DNA of 64,000 nt from a bacterium 1XD42-54 (lineage in GTDB: Bacteria; Bacillota; Clostridia; Lachnospirales; Lachnospiraceae). The notes under the pieces were generated by a model. That model worked only from the letters and a program-made list of their open reading frames with translations, made no database searches and was not told the origin of the DNA. A program made the translations under genes and the position numbers. Of the stretch, positions 17,154-25,179 are shown piece after piece (position 1 is the first letter of the stretch; every line of letters starts with the position of its first letter). The stretch lies in NCBI GenBank assembly GCA_003612585.1, contig RAZH01000010.1:1-64000 (forward strand), written 5' to 3'.

Positions 17154-17825
17154 ATGACATTTAATGATATTTTTAAATCAAGTTTTCTCGAAAATGTTTC
17201 ACAGTTTTCTGTGATAGACATGGCAATTGGCATGCTGTTTGCAGTGGCGGTCGGGCTGTTTATTTTTCTTGTTTACAAAAAAACGTTTGCAGGAGTTATG
17301 TATTCCACCGGTTTCGCCATGACGTTGGTTGGATTATCGCTTGTAACTACGCTGGTTATCATGGCGGTAACTTCTAATGTCGTGCTCTCACTTGGTATGG
17401 TGGGTGCGCTGTCCATCGTGCGTTTTCGTGCAGCGATTAAGGAGCCGATGGAAATCGTGTATCTGTTCTGGGCAATTGCAGCAGGTATTGTGATCGGAGC
17501 AGGTATGATCCCGCTGGCTGTGATTGGTTCTGTACTTATTGGTATCGTTCTGCTGCTGTTTGCAAACCGGAAAATCCATGATAATCCTTACCTTCTGGTG
17601 CTGAATTGTCAGACGGAAGCGGCGGAAGAGGCGGCATTGCAAGTACTGAAGAGCGCAGCCGAGCGATATGTGGTAAAGGCGAAAACGGTAAATGCAGGAG
17701 GCATAGAACTGACAGCAGAGATTCGTATGAAAGATGCAGGTACTTCCTTTGTGAACCGTATCAATGAGATTACAGGCGTGGAACATACGACTCTGGTCAG
17801 CTATAATGGGGAGTATATGTCTTAA
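17154..17825 (+). CDS. DUF4956 membrane protein
   Basis: A 223-residue protein with four membrane helices in the first 140 residues (IGMLFAVAVGLFIFLVY; FAMTLVGLSLVTTLVIMAV; VYLFWAIAAGIVIGAGMIP; VIGSVLIGIVLLLFA). The family-defining SLGMVGALSIVRFRAAIKEP lies between the second and third. The C-terminal 80 residues form a soluble ferredoxin-like alpha/beta domain. It lies between the VTC and CotH genes in one operon, so it is probably the membrane partner of the polymerase-like protein. Biochemical function is unknown. Confidence 0.88.
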   Translation: MTFNDIFKSSFLENVSQFSVIDMAIGMLFAVAVGLFIFLVYKKTFAGVMYSTGFAMTLVGLSLVTTLVIMAVTSNVVLSLGMVGALSIVRFRAAIKEPMEIVYLFWAIAAGIVIGAGMIPLAVIGSVLIGIVLLLFANRKIHDNPYLLVLNCQTEAAEEAALQVLKSAAERYVVKAKTVNAGGIELTAEIRMKDAGTSFVNRINEITGVEHTTLVSYNGEYMS

Positions 17826-17909
17826 GAAAGGAAGGGGATTTCCAGTTCGTCTGATTCTGATTTCAGACTGTAATTGGTTCTAATTTTCGAATAACAGAAG
17901 GAGGCAGTT

Positions 17910-19883
17910 ATGATTACAAATAAGTATATATCAAGGATTGTAGTCATATTGATGACAGTTGCGACGGTCATTTGTCTGTGTGCGATGGCTTTTTCTGATC
18001 AGCTGGCGAGTGCGACCGGTGGTGTAGGTGTTGTGATGCAGTATGAGTCAAAGCTGTTTGATACGGATAAGATTCTGGAGGTCAATATAGAAATAGATGA
18101 GGATGACTGGCAGGAGCTTCTGGACAATGCGATTTCTGAGATGTATTACAGATGTGACGTTGTAATTAACGGGACAAAAGTGAGCAATGTAGGTATCCGC
18201 CCCAAAGGAAATACGAGCCTCACAGCTATTGCTACTGATCCGAATACAGACCGGTACAGTCTGAAGATCGAATTTGATCAGTATGTAGAGGGGCAGACGT
18301 GTTTTGGCCTGGATAAGCTGATCCTGAATAATAATTATGCAGATGCGACGAACATGAAAGAGGCTATCGTCTACGACATGTATCGTTTTCTGGATGTGGA
18401 TGCTTCTTTGTATAATTATGCGAAAGTATCTGTCAACGGGGAATACTGGGGCGTGTATCTGGCGCTTGAAGCGGTTGAGGACAGTTTTCTGATGCGGAAC
18501 TATGGTACAGGAAATGGCGCGCTGTACAAACCAGAAAGTATGGGTATGGGCGGTGACCGGAAGGAAGAGGATGGAGGACCTGGCAGAGGAGCAATGTTCC
18601 CTGGAGGGCAGATGCCTGCTATGTCAGGAATGCCAGGCGTGCCGTCAGGAGAAATGGCGGAAGGAATGCCAAACAAGGTGGCAGGCGAAACACCGGAAGA
18701 AACGGAAAACGAAGGGTCGAATACAGGAACAGCAGAGCATCAGATGCCGGATACGGACGGCAATATGCCAGATTTCTTTTCAAATAATATGCCGGATATG
18801 GGCGGTGCTTTTTCCTCGCGTAGCGGTGGGGCTGACCTGAATTACAGCAATGATGACCTGGATAGCTATACAACGATCTGGGAGGGGGCTGTTACGAAAA
18901 CCGGAGACAAAGAACATAAGAAAGTGGTAAAAGCTTTAAAACATGTCAGTGAAGGGACAGAACTAAAGAGTTATCTGGATATTGACAATATTCTGAAATA
19001 TATGGCGGTTCATACATTTGTCGTCAATCAGGACAGCTTGACGGGAAATATGGCACATAATTATTACCTTTATGAATCCAATGGCTGCCTGAATATTCTT
19101 CCGTGGGATTATAATCTGGCCTTCGGAGGCATGGGGATGGGAGGAAACAATGGTTCTGATGTAGTGAATCATCCGATTGATACTCCGTTTTCAGGGACAA
19201 AGTTTTTTGATTCGTTGTTGGAGAATGAGACATACCTTGCCCAATATCATTCCTATTTGCAACAGCTTGTGGAGGAATATGTATCCGGTGGGATATTTGA
19301 TGAAATGTATCAGCGGATTGGGGAACAGATCGGTTCCCTTGTCGAGACAGATCCGACTGCATTTTATTCATATGAAGAGTATCAGACCGGGGCAGCTATG
19401 CTTTACGATACAGTTGTTTTGCGTGCGGAAAGTATTCAGGGACAGTTGGAGGGCACCGTTCCGGCAACAACGGAGGGACAAAGAGAAAATTCGTCTGCTT
19501 TGGTGGATGCGTCTTCGATTAATGTCGAGGTAATGGGAACCATGAATATGGGAGGAATGGGTGGAAAGCCTTTCGAATTTACAGGATTTGGAGAGGGCAG
19601 TGAAACTCAGGATAATCAGGTTTCGGAATCTGAATCAGAATCAGTATCAGAATCAGAGTCTGGAAAAGAATCCGAAACAGAATCTTCATCTGGAAAGTTT
19701 CGGAGAGAATTTCCAGAAGGGTTTGATCCGTCCGGGTTTGGGCCTGGTGCTTCCGATCTTGGTTCTACCTCTAATACGGCACAAACAGCAAATCTGATTA
19801 TGTATGCCGTATGCCTTTTAACAATATTGGGCGGAATTTTGTTCGCTGCATTTTATCGCAGAAGAAGCAAATATGTAAAATAA
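17910..19883 (+). CDS. CotH-family surface protein kinase-like protein
   Basis: A 657-residue protein. It has an N-terminal signal or anchor (residues 8-28), then the CotH fold: IEIDEDDWQELLDN, VGIRPKGNTSL, GLDKLILNNNYADATNMKEA, YWGVYLALEAVEDSF, and the catalytic-site-like LPWDYNLAFGG (about residues 397-407). CotH proteins are atypical kinases; Bacillus CotH phosphorylates spore coat proteins. Residues about 210-310 are a Gly/Met/Pro-rich insertion inside the domain. A Ser/Glu linker (about 570-595) and a C-terminal membrane helix followed by a basic tail (FYRRRSKYVK) anchor it to the membrane. AAGGAGG precedes ATG 17910. Operon mate of the VTC and DUF4956 genes. Confidence 0.88.
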   Translation: MITNKYISRIVVILMTVATVICLCAMAFSDQLASATGGVGVVMQYESKLFDTDKILEVNIEIDEDDWQELLDNAISEMYYRCDVVINGTKVSNVGIRPKGNTSLTAIATDPNTDRYSLKIEFDQYVEGQTCFGLDKLILNNNYADATNMKEAIVYDMYRFLDVDASLYNYAKVSVNGEYWGVYLALEAVEDSFLMRNYGTGNGALYKPESMGMGGDRKEEDGGPGRGAMFPGGQMPAMSGMPGVPSGEMAEGMPNKVAGETPEETENEGSNTGTAEHQMPDTDGNMPDFFSNNMPDMGGAFSSRSGGADLNYSNDDLDSYTTIWEGAVTKTGDKEHKKVVKALKHVSEGTELKSYLDIDNILKYMAVHTFVVNQDSLTGNMAHNYYLYESNGCLNILPWDYNLAFGGMGMGGNNGSDVVNHPIDTPFSGTKFFDSLLENETYLAQYHSYLQQLVEEYVSGGIFDEMYQRIGEQIGSLVETDPTAFYSYEEYQTGAAMLYDTVVLRAESIQGQLEGTVPATTEGQRENSSALVDASSINVEVMGTMNMGGMGGKPFEFTGFGEGSETQDNQVSESESESVSESESGKESETESSSGKFRREFPEGFDPSGFGPGASDLGSTSNTAQTANLIMYAVCLLTILGGILFAAFYRRRSKYVK

Positions 19884-19932
19884 AGATCTTCTCTGAAAAA
19901 TGACGTATAGGCAATAGAAAGCGGGTAAAAGC

Positions 19933-20454
19933 ATGAAAAACAGGCAAAGCAGCACATATTTGGAGCTTATTAATGTACGGCCGATTACAGATGCAGACGA
20001 TTCTTTGATTGCAGAGATTATCAGAACAAATTTAAAGAAATTTCATCTGGATATTCCGGGAACGGTCTACTTTGATCCGGAGTTGGATCACCTCAGCAGG
20101 TATTACAGGAGTCTTCCGGGTAAAAGAGGCTATTTTATTGCGACAGACGAGAATGGACAAGTAATCGGCGGCGTAGGCGTGGCAGAATTTGATGGATTTG
20201 AGAACTGTGCAGAACTGCAAAAGCTTTATCTGACAGATCCGGCAAAGGGAAAAGGAATAGGGAGATACCTAATGCAGATTGCAGAAGATTTTGCCGGAAA
20301 GGCGGGATATAAAAGATTATATCTCGAGACCCATACAAATCTTGAAACGGCGATTCGGTTGTATAAAAGAAATGGATTTCAGCAGATTGATAAGCCGGAG
20401 GCAGTTGTCCACAGTACGATGAATCAGTTTTATATAAAAGAACTTTGCCTGTAA
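19933..20454 (+). CDS. GNAT family N-acetyltransferase
   Basis: A 173-residue soluble enzyme with a GNAT fold. Motif A is visible as LQKLYLTDPAKGKGIGRYLM (acetyl-CoA pyrophosphate loop GKGIGR), followed by motif B with YKRLYLETHTNLETAI and LYKRNGF. The N-terminal part (ITDADDSLIAEIIRTNLKKF) is typical of MarR-associated GNAT proteins. The substrate is unknown. It sits 49 bases after cotH and 63 before the YbaK-type gene, so it could be read from either unit. Confidence 0.88.
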   Translation: MKNRQSSTYLELINVRPITDADDSLIAEIIRTNLKKFHLDIPGTVYFDPELDHLSRYYRSLPGKRGYFIATDENGQVIGGVGVAEFDGFENCAELQKLYLTDPAKGKGIGRYLMQIAEDFAGKAGYKRLYLETHTNLETAIRLYKRNGFQQIDKPEAVVHSTMNQFYIKELCL

Positions 20455-20517
20455 GCGTAGTGTGGGATTGTGAGAATCGTGAGGCTTGGAAACCTGAAAT
20501 CAGAGAGGAGAGGAAGT

Positions 20518-21006
20518 ATGAACCGGCAGGAAATTTATGAATATCTGAAAAAGAAAGGTATTCAGCATAAAATTACAGAACATGAAGCGGTTTATAATAT
20601 GGAGGAACTTTCTGAAATCAACATTCCTTATCCGGAAGCAGTGGCAAAAAATTTATTTGTCCGCGATGATAAAAAGAAAAACTTTTATCTCATAATAGTA
20701 AAAGGCGATAAAAAGGTAAACTTAAAAGAATTCAGGCAAAAGCTTAATACCCGGCCATTGAGTTTTGCGTCGGAACAGGATTTACTGGATATTATGGATT
20801 TGAGGCCGGGTTCTGTATCACCGTTTGGTATCTTAAATGATAGTGAGAGAACGGTAAGTGCATGCGTCGATCAGGACTTTATGGGGTTACCGGGCATTAT
20901 TGGGGTACATCCGAATGAAAATACGGCAACCGTCTGGTTAAAGACAGATGATCTCATTGCACTTTTGGAAGAACACGGGAATACGGTTTCTATTGTATCA
21001 ATTTGA
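20518..21006 (+). CDS. YbaK/ProX-type aminoacyl-tRNA deacylase
   Basis: A 162-residue soluble protein of the YbaK/ProRS editing-domain family. It shows the family opening (YEYLKKKGIQHKITEHEAV), AKNLFVRDDKKKNFYLIIVKGDKKV with the conserved Lys, and the GSVSPFGILND and GIIGVHPNENTATV segments. Stand-alone ProX clears mischarged tRNA, mainly Ala-tRNA(Pro). The GAGAGGAGAGG site sets ATG 20518 rather than the in-frame GTG 20470. Its stop region overlaps a coding-like remnant on the minus strand. Confidence 0.88.
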   Translation: MNRQEIYEYLKKKGIQHKITEHEAVYNMEELSEINIPYPEAVAKNLFVRDDKKKNFYLIIVKGDKKVNLKEFRQKLNTRPLSFASEQDLLDIMDLRPGSVSPFGILNDSERTVSACVDQDFMGLPGIIGVHPNENTATVWLKTDDLIALLEEHGNTVSIVSI

Positions 21007-21171
21007 GCAAGATACAAATTCCAAAACACCAGTACCATTTACAACAACTATAACCGGATATTTGCCTTTTTCTACTTCTTCCTTGTATTGCTTTGAAACC
21101 ACAGGGGCATGGTAAATTATATTATAGAACAAAGCGCGGGCTGCTCCGACAAAGTAAGCGGTTACTGTACT
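20998..21171 (-). pseudogene. Coding-like remnant, convergent with the YbaK-type gene
   Basis: On the minus strand a 57-codon stretch without a usable start (preceded in frame by TAA) encodes a sequence with protein-like composition: AYFVGAARALFYNIIYH, KQYKEEVEKGKYPVIVVVNG, TGVLEFVSCSN, stop. The stop lies inside the 3' end of the YbaK-type gene. It looks like the C-terminal part of a lost gene. I do not recognise the family, and chance cannot be excluded. Confidence 0.3.
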
Positions 21172-21202
21172 TTAAATAGAAAAAGGAAGGATTGATTTTT
21201 GA

Positions 21203-21245
21203 TTGACTTTTCCAGATTGTTGTTATAAAATGTAGCAAGCTACAT
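21203..21245 (+). promoter_or_regulatory. MarR-MATE promoter with palindromic operator
   Basis: TTGACT (21203) and TATAAA (21224) form a promoter. ATGTAGC-AA-GCTACAT (21230-21245) is a perfect 7+7 palindrome that begins within the TATAAAA run and covers the start of transcription. The position fits autorepression by the MarR protein encoded just downstream. Confidence 0.7.
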
Positions 21246-21262
21246 AAGGAAAGGGCGTAACC

Positions 21263-21685
21263 ATGATTCAGACAGGAATATATCTGAAAAAAATACAGGT
21301 AGCTTTGGAGCGCGGCCGAAACAGGCTTTTGAAACAATATGACCTGACGGCTCCTCAGATGGATACGCTGGTGTATCTGCTTTTGCATGAGGATTCGGAG
21401 AATACGCTGTCTGCAATCGCAGCATATTTTGGGGTCAAGCATACCAGTACCATCCATGTACTAAAGCTTCTGGAAAAGAAAGCGTTTATTTTCCGGGAGG
21501 AAACAGGGAGAAGCAAGCGGATTTTTCTGACGGAGAAAGGGTACCGCGTTCTTGAGGAGGATAAAAAGGCGCTGGAATACGTATACGGTGTTATGCTGGA
21601 CGGGATGACGCCAACGGAGCGGCTTCAGCTTGATCAGTATTTGCAGCGGATATACGAGAATCTGAAACGTGGCTTTTCTTTGTGA
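21263..21685 (+). CDS. MarR family transcriptional regulator
   Basis: A 140-residue winged-helix regulator. The HTH region is LSAIAAYFGVKHTSTIHVLK, and the wing is FIFREETGRSKRIFLTEKGY, both characteristic of MarR proteins. The palindrome ATGTAGCAAGCTACAT directly upstream overlaps the promoter and is the likely operator. It is followed 18 bases later by a MATE efflux gene, so the pair is probably a drug- or metabolite-responsive efflux unit in which the regulator represses both genes. The ligand is unknown. Confidence 0.9.
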   Translation: MIQTGIYLKKIQVALERGRNRLLKQYDLTAPQMDTLVYLLLHEDSENTLSAIAAYFGVKHTSTIHVLKLLEKKAFIFREETGRSKRIFLTEKGYRVLEEDKKALEYVYGVMLDGMTPTERLQLDQYLQRIYENLKRGFSL

Positions 21686-21703
21686 GAACAGGAGGAGTGA
21701 AAT

Positions 21704-23050
21704 ATGAAAGACAAAACAACAAATATTTTTGCAAATGCGCCTATACCCAAGGCAGTCATCAGCAATGTGGTTCCGTCGATCATCAGCATGCTTATGGTGT
21801 TAGTGTACAATCTGGCTGACACTTTTTTTATTGGTCAGACAAAAAATGCCTATATGGTAGCAGCTGTTTCGGTGGCAACGCCGGTGTTCCTGCTTTTTAT
21901 GGCAGTTGGCATGCTCTTTGGCATTGGAGGAACGTCCCTGATTTCGAGGATGCTCGGTGAGGGAAAAGAGAAGAAGGCAAGAAGTACCTCTTCCTTTTGC
22001 TTCTGGAGCGGTCTGGTGATCGGAATCATCGCGATGATTGTTATCTGGATCTTTGTGAAGCCGATCTGTGCGGCAGTCGGGGCTAGCAGCGATACGATGG
22101 ATTATGCGGTGCAGTATTTAAACATTGTTGCACTTGGTATTCCGTTTCTGATTGTCAGCAACTCGTTCAGCAACATCATCCGCGCCGAGGGAAGCGCACA
22201 AACTGCGATGATGGGTATGATTCTCGGCAACCTGATGAATATCGTACTGGATCCGCTGATGATTCTGACCTTTGGCTGGAATGTGGCCGGAGCAGCGATC
22301 GCTACAGTGATCGGAAACGTTTTTTCGGCTGCTTTTTATGTACGGCATCTCGTGTCAAAGAAGGCACTGCTTTCGATTCGCCCGCAGGATTATAAGGTCC
22401 GGGACGGGATTGCCGCAGGCGTGATGGCAATCGGTATTCCGGCTTCTTTAAACAGTATTTTAATGAGTACCTCGAACATCATTATCAACAATCTGATGGT
22501 GCGTTACGGAGATATGGCTGTAGCTGGACTCGGCGTGGCCATGAAGGTAAATATGATTGTCGTAATGCTTCTGATCGGACTTGGAAGTGGAATACAGCCG
22601 CTGCTCGGTTACTGCTACGGGGCCGGAAACAAAAAGCGGTATTCCGATGTGATGAAGTTTTCTCTGGGCCTTGCGTTTAGCCTGAGCCTGATTATGACAG
22701 CAATCTGCTATTTCGGGGCGGGCGGCCTCGTAAAGGCATTTTTGGATAACGCCGATGCCTATGAGTTCGGCATCCAGTTTGCCCGCATTTATATTTATTC
22801 CGGCCCCATTCTGGGCCTGATGTTTGTGTTTGTCAATGCAATTCAGTCGACAGGGGCTGCACTTCCAGCGCTTATCCTGTCTGTGAGCAGACAGGGGATT
22901 ATTTATATTCCAATCTTGCTGGCCTTCCGACAGATTTTCGACACGCCGCGTATGCTGGCTGCGAGCCAGCCGGTGACTGATTATCTGGCAACCGCGCTGT
23001 CTGCGGTGTTGTTTGTATTTACATACCGGAAATATCTGAAACATATGTAG
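21704..23050 (+). CDS. MATE family efflux transporter
   Basis: A 448-residue protein with about 12 membrane helices and MATE features: the opening ISNVVPSIISMLMVLVYNLA then DTFFIGQT, the central repeat GIPASLNSILMSTSNIIINN, and GLGSGIQPLLGYCYGAGN. It extrudes drugs or metabolites with Na+ or H+. AGGAGG precedes ATG 21704. It is cotranscribed with the upstream MarR gene. Confidence 0.92.
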   Translation: MKDKTTNIFANAPIPKAVISNVVPSIISMLMVLVYNLADTFFIGQTKNAYMVAAVSVATPVFLLFMAVGMLFGIGGTSLISRMLGEGKEKKARSTSSFCFWSGLVIGIIAMIVIWIFVKPICAAVGASSDTMDYAVQYLNIVALGIPFLIVSNSFSNIIRAEGSAQTAMMGMILGNLMNIVLDPLMILTFGWNVAGAAIATVIGNVFSAAFYVRHLVSKKALLSIRPQDYKVRDGIAAGVMAIGIPASLNSILMSTSNIIINNLMVRYGDMAVAGLGVAMKVNMIVVMLLIGLGSGIQPLLGYCYGAGNKKRYSDVMKFSLGLAFSLSLIMTAICYFGAGGLVKAFLDNADAYEFGIQFARIYIYSGPILGLMFVFVNAIQSTGAALPALILSVSRQGIIYIPILLAFRQIFDTPRMLAASQPVTDYLATALSAVLFVFTYRKYLKHM

Positions 23051-23127
23051 GACATTTTGGATGGGCAGGGAAGTATGTTTCACGCACATTAGCAGCAAAA
23101 GCGAGGGATGTTTTCATAAAATTTTAG

Positions 23128-23158
23128 TTGACCTATAGTGTACTCTAAGGTATAAAAT
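23128..23158 (+). promoter_or_regulatory. MerR-type promoter of the DUF362 gene
   Basis: TTGACC (23128-23133), a 19-base spacer and TAAAAT (23153-23158). The spacer holds an imperfect dyad, CCTATAGT-GT-ACTCTAAGG. A 19-base spacer with a central dyad is the mark of MerR-activated promoters, here of NmlR/AdhR type. From the spacer to the end of the -10 it agrees at 18 of 25 positions with the promoter of the MerR gene at 36015. A standard reading with TATAAA at a 17-base spacer is also possible. Confidence 0.65.
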
Positions 23159-23200
23159 AAAAACAAGCGTGAAACAGAAAACTTAAAAGGAGGTTACGAT

Positions 23201-24064
23201 ATGAAAGCAAAGGTATATTTTTCGAGAGAGATTACACCGGAAAAGGTTCTTGAGTTGTATAAAATGCTTGGAAAAGAGCTGCCAGGCAAGGTAGCAGTGA
23301 AGGTGCATTCCGGCGAAGAGGGCAATCAGAATTTCCTGCATGGTGAATTCTGGAAGCCGATGGTGGATTACGTAAAGGGTACGGTTACAGAGTGCAATAC
23401 CGCATATGAAGGTTCAAGAGATACGACAGAAAAGCATCTGGCGACCATGGAGAAGCATGGATTTTCGAAAATTTTCCCGGTTGATATTATGGATGCAGAT
23501 GGCCCGGACCTGGAGCTTGCGATTCCAGATGGACTGAAGATCAAAAAGAATTTTGTGGGAAAACATGTGGAAAATTATGATTCTATGTTGGTGCTTTCTC
23601 ATTTCAAGGGACATCCGATGGGCGGATATGGCGGAGCGCTGAAGCAGCTTTCAATTGGCGTGGCTTCCGGATACGGCAAGAAATATATCCACGGCGTTGG
23701 AGATATTGATGCATTCTGGACATCCGATCATGATTCTTTCCTGGAGTCTATGGCAGACGCGGCGGCGTCCGTAGTAAACTATTTTAAGGACAATCTGGCT
23801 TATATCAATGTAATGGCAAATATGTCAGTAGACTGCGACTGCTGTGCAGTGGCAGAGGACCCGTGTATGAAGGATATCGGTATTCTGGCTTCTCTTGATC
23901 CGGTTGCGATTGATCAGGCTTGCCTTGATCTCGTATATGCTTCTAAAGATCCGGGCAGAGATCATCTGGTAGAGCGTATTGAGTCAAAGAACGGTATTCA
24001 TACGATTGATGCGGCATTAAAACACGGCATCGGAACAAGAGAGTATGAGCTGGTTGAAGTATAA
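23201..24064 (+). CDS. DUF362 domain protein
   Basis: A 287-residue soluble protein. DUF362 features are the opening KVAVKVHSGEEGNQNFL, LVLSHFKGHPMGGYGGALK and DPVAIDQACLDLVY. A Cys cluster (VDCDCCAVAEDPC, about residues 208-220) could bind a metal or an Fe-S cluster; the usual separate 4Fe-4S ferredoxin domain is not present. Many DUF362 proteins have been proposed as iron-sulfur or redox proteins, without a defined reaction. AAGGAGG precedes ATG 23201. Transcription probably starts from the MerR-type promoter at 23128 and ends at the hairpin at 24099. Confidence 0.85.
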   Translation: MKAKVYFSREITPEKVLELYKMLGKELPGKVAVKVHSGEEGNQNFLHGEFWKPMVDYVKGTVTECNTAYEGSRDTTEKHLATMEKHGFSKIFPVDIMDADGPDLELAIPDGLKIKKNFVGKHVENYDSMLVLSHFKGHPMGGYGGALKQLSIGVASGYGKKYIHGVGDIDAFWTSDHDSFLESMADAAASVVNYFKDNLAYINVMANMSVDCDCCAVAEDPCMKDIGILASLDPVAIDQACLDLVYASKDPGRDHLVERIESKNGIHTIDAALKHGIGTREYELVEV

Positions 24065-24098
24065 GAAATTGAAATATAAAAAAGCCTGATATATAATG

Positions 24099-24153
24099 AA
24101 GGGAGTGCTTCACACAGATGAGTGTTCATCGGTGGAACTGCGCTCTCTTTTTT
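24099..24153 (+). terminator. Terminator after the DUF362 gene
   Basis: AAGGGAGTGC pairs with GCGCTCTCTT (10 pairs with two G-T), closing over an inner GATGA-GTGT-TCATC hairpin, followed by TTTT. Confidence 0.7.
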
Positions 24154-24231
24154 ACTACATTTGTGAGAATAAGCGTGGGATATATTTGGAGAAGAGGTTG
24201 GAAGGATTGAGGTTCCAAAAAGGAGGCGTGT

Positions 24232-25179
24232 ATGGGCAGAGGGAAAAGAGCGGCAGCAGCAGTGGCAGCCGGGGTGTTATACGGGCTTGCGCAGATGAGT
24301 GGGCAGGCGCATGAGACGGAGGAGAAGCCGCTTCGCGCCGCTATATTTTATCATGAGCAGACGTGGCTGCAGGATTTTAATATTGTGCATGAGATTGCAG
24401 AGGCAATTGAAAAAAATCTGGATGGGCATCCTGAGGTGGCATTCAGCAGGTATGGCATGGAAAGCGTTTCCGTGGAACATGTGGTGAAGCTGGCCATACG
24501 CATGAAGACCGACGTGCTGTTGTTTTTAGGGACAAGATCAGAGACAAGCCTGGAATATTATCAGGCGCTTTCGGATGAGGGAATCCGGCTGATTTTGGTA
24601 GACGGAGATGTGGAAGAGAGCGGACGTTACGCTTATATCGGGACAGATAATTACGGCGTCGGGGAAAAGGCTGCTGATTTTCTGGCTGAGACACTGGAAC
24701 CGCACGCAGAGGTGGCGGTTCTGGCGCCGGTTTTGCAGACCGGGTTGCGCAGCGTGGGAGCGAGGCTGGATGGTTTTTTTGCAGGTGCAGAGGAAAATGG
24801 GGTGAATATCGTGGCTCAGATGAACACTTCGTATGATTCGCTGACAGCGATTTCTACGGTTGAGACGCTTCTTGATGAGCATCCGGCGCTGAAGGCCCTG
24901 TTCTGCGCGGACGCAGTGTCCGGACAGGCTGCTGCTGATGTGCTTGAAGCAAGAGGGCGAAGCGGGGATACTGTGGTGATTACGTTTGACCGCAATGAAA
25001 AGATCGAAAATGCGCTGCGTCTGGGCACGCTTGATCTTACATATACGCAGGATACGGAAACAATCGGGGAAGCGTGTGCGCAGGCATTGGTTGAACTGGC
25101 GGCAGACAGGACACAAATGGGGGAGGATCGGTTATTTCCTTGTATTGAGCTGACAGCGCAGGATTTGGAGGGCAGATGA
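24232..25179 (+). CDS. Periplasmic-binding-protein type 1 sugar-binding protein
   Basis: A 315-residue protein with a hydrophobic, Ala-rich N-terminal segment (likely a signal or anchor; no lipobox) and a type 1 periplasmic-binding fold of the ribose/galactose class. Visible family segments are FYHEQTWLQDFNIVHEIAEAI, DVLLFLGTRSETS, ILVDGDVEESGRYAYIGTDN, and DTVVITFDRNEKIENALRLG. AAAAAGGAGG lies 5-6 bases before ATG 24232. No transporter gene is adjacent. Instead a sensor kinase starts within its stop codon (ATGA), so it probably presents a ligand to that kinase instead of feeding a permease. Confidence 0.85.
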   Translation: MGRGKRAAAAVAAGVLYGLAQMSGQAHETEEKPLRAAIFYHEQTWLQDFNIVHEIAEAIEKNLDGHPEVAFSRYGMESVSVEHVVKLAIRMKTDVLLFLGTRSETSLEYYQALSDEGIRLILVDGDVEESGRYAYIGTDNYGVGEKAADFLAETLEPHAEVAVLAPVLQTGLRSVGARLDGFFAGAEENGVNIVAQMNTSYDSLTAISTVETLLDEHPALKALFCADAVSGQAAADVLEARGRSGDTVVITFDRNEKIENALRLGTLDLTYTQDTETIGEACAQALVELAADRTQMGEDRLFPCIELTAQDLEGR

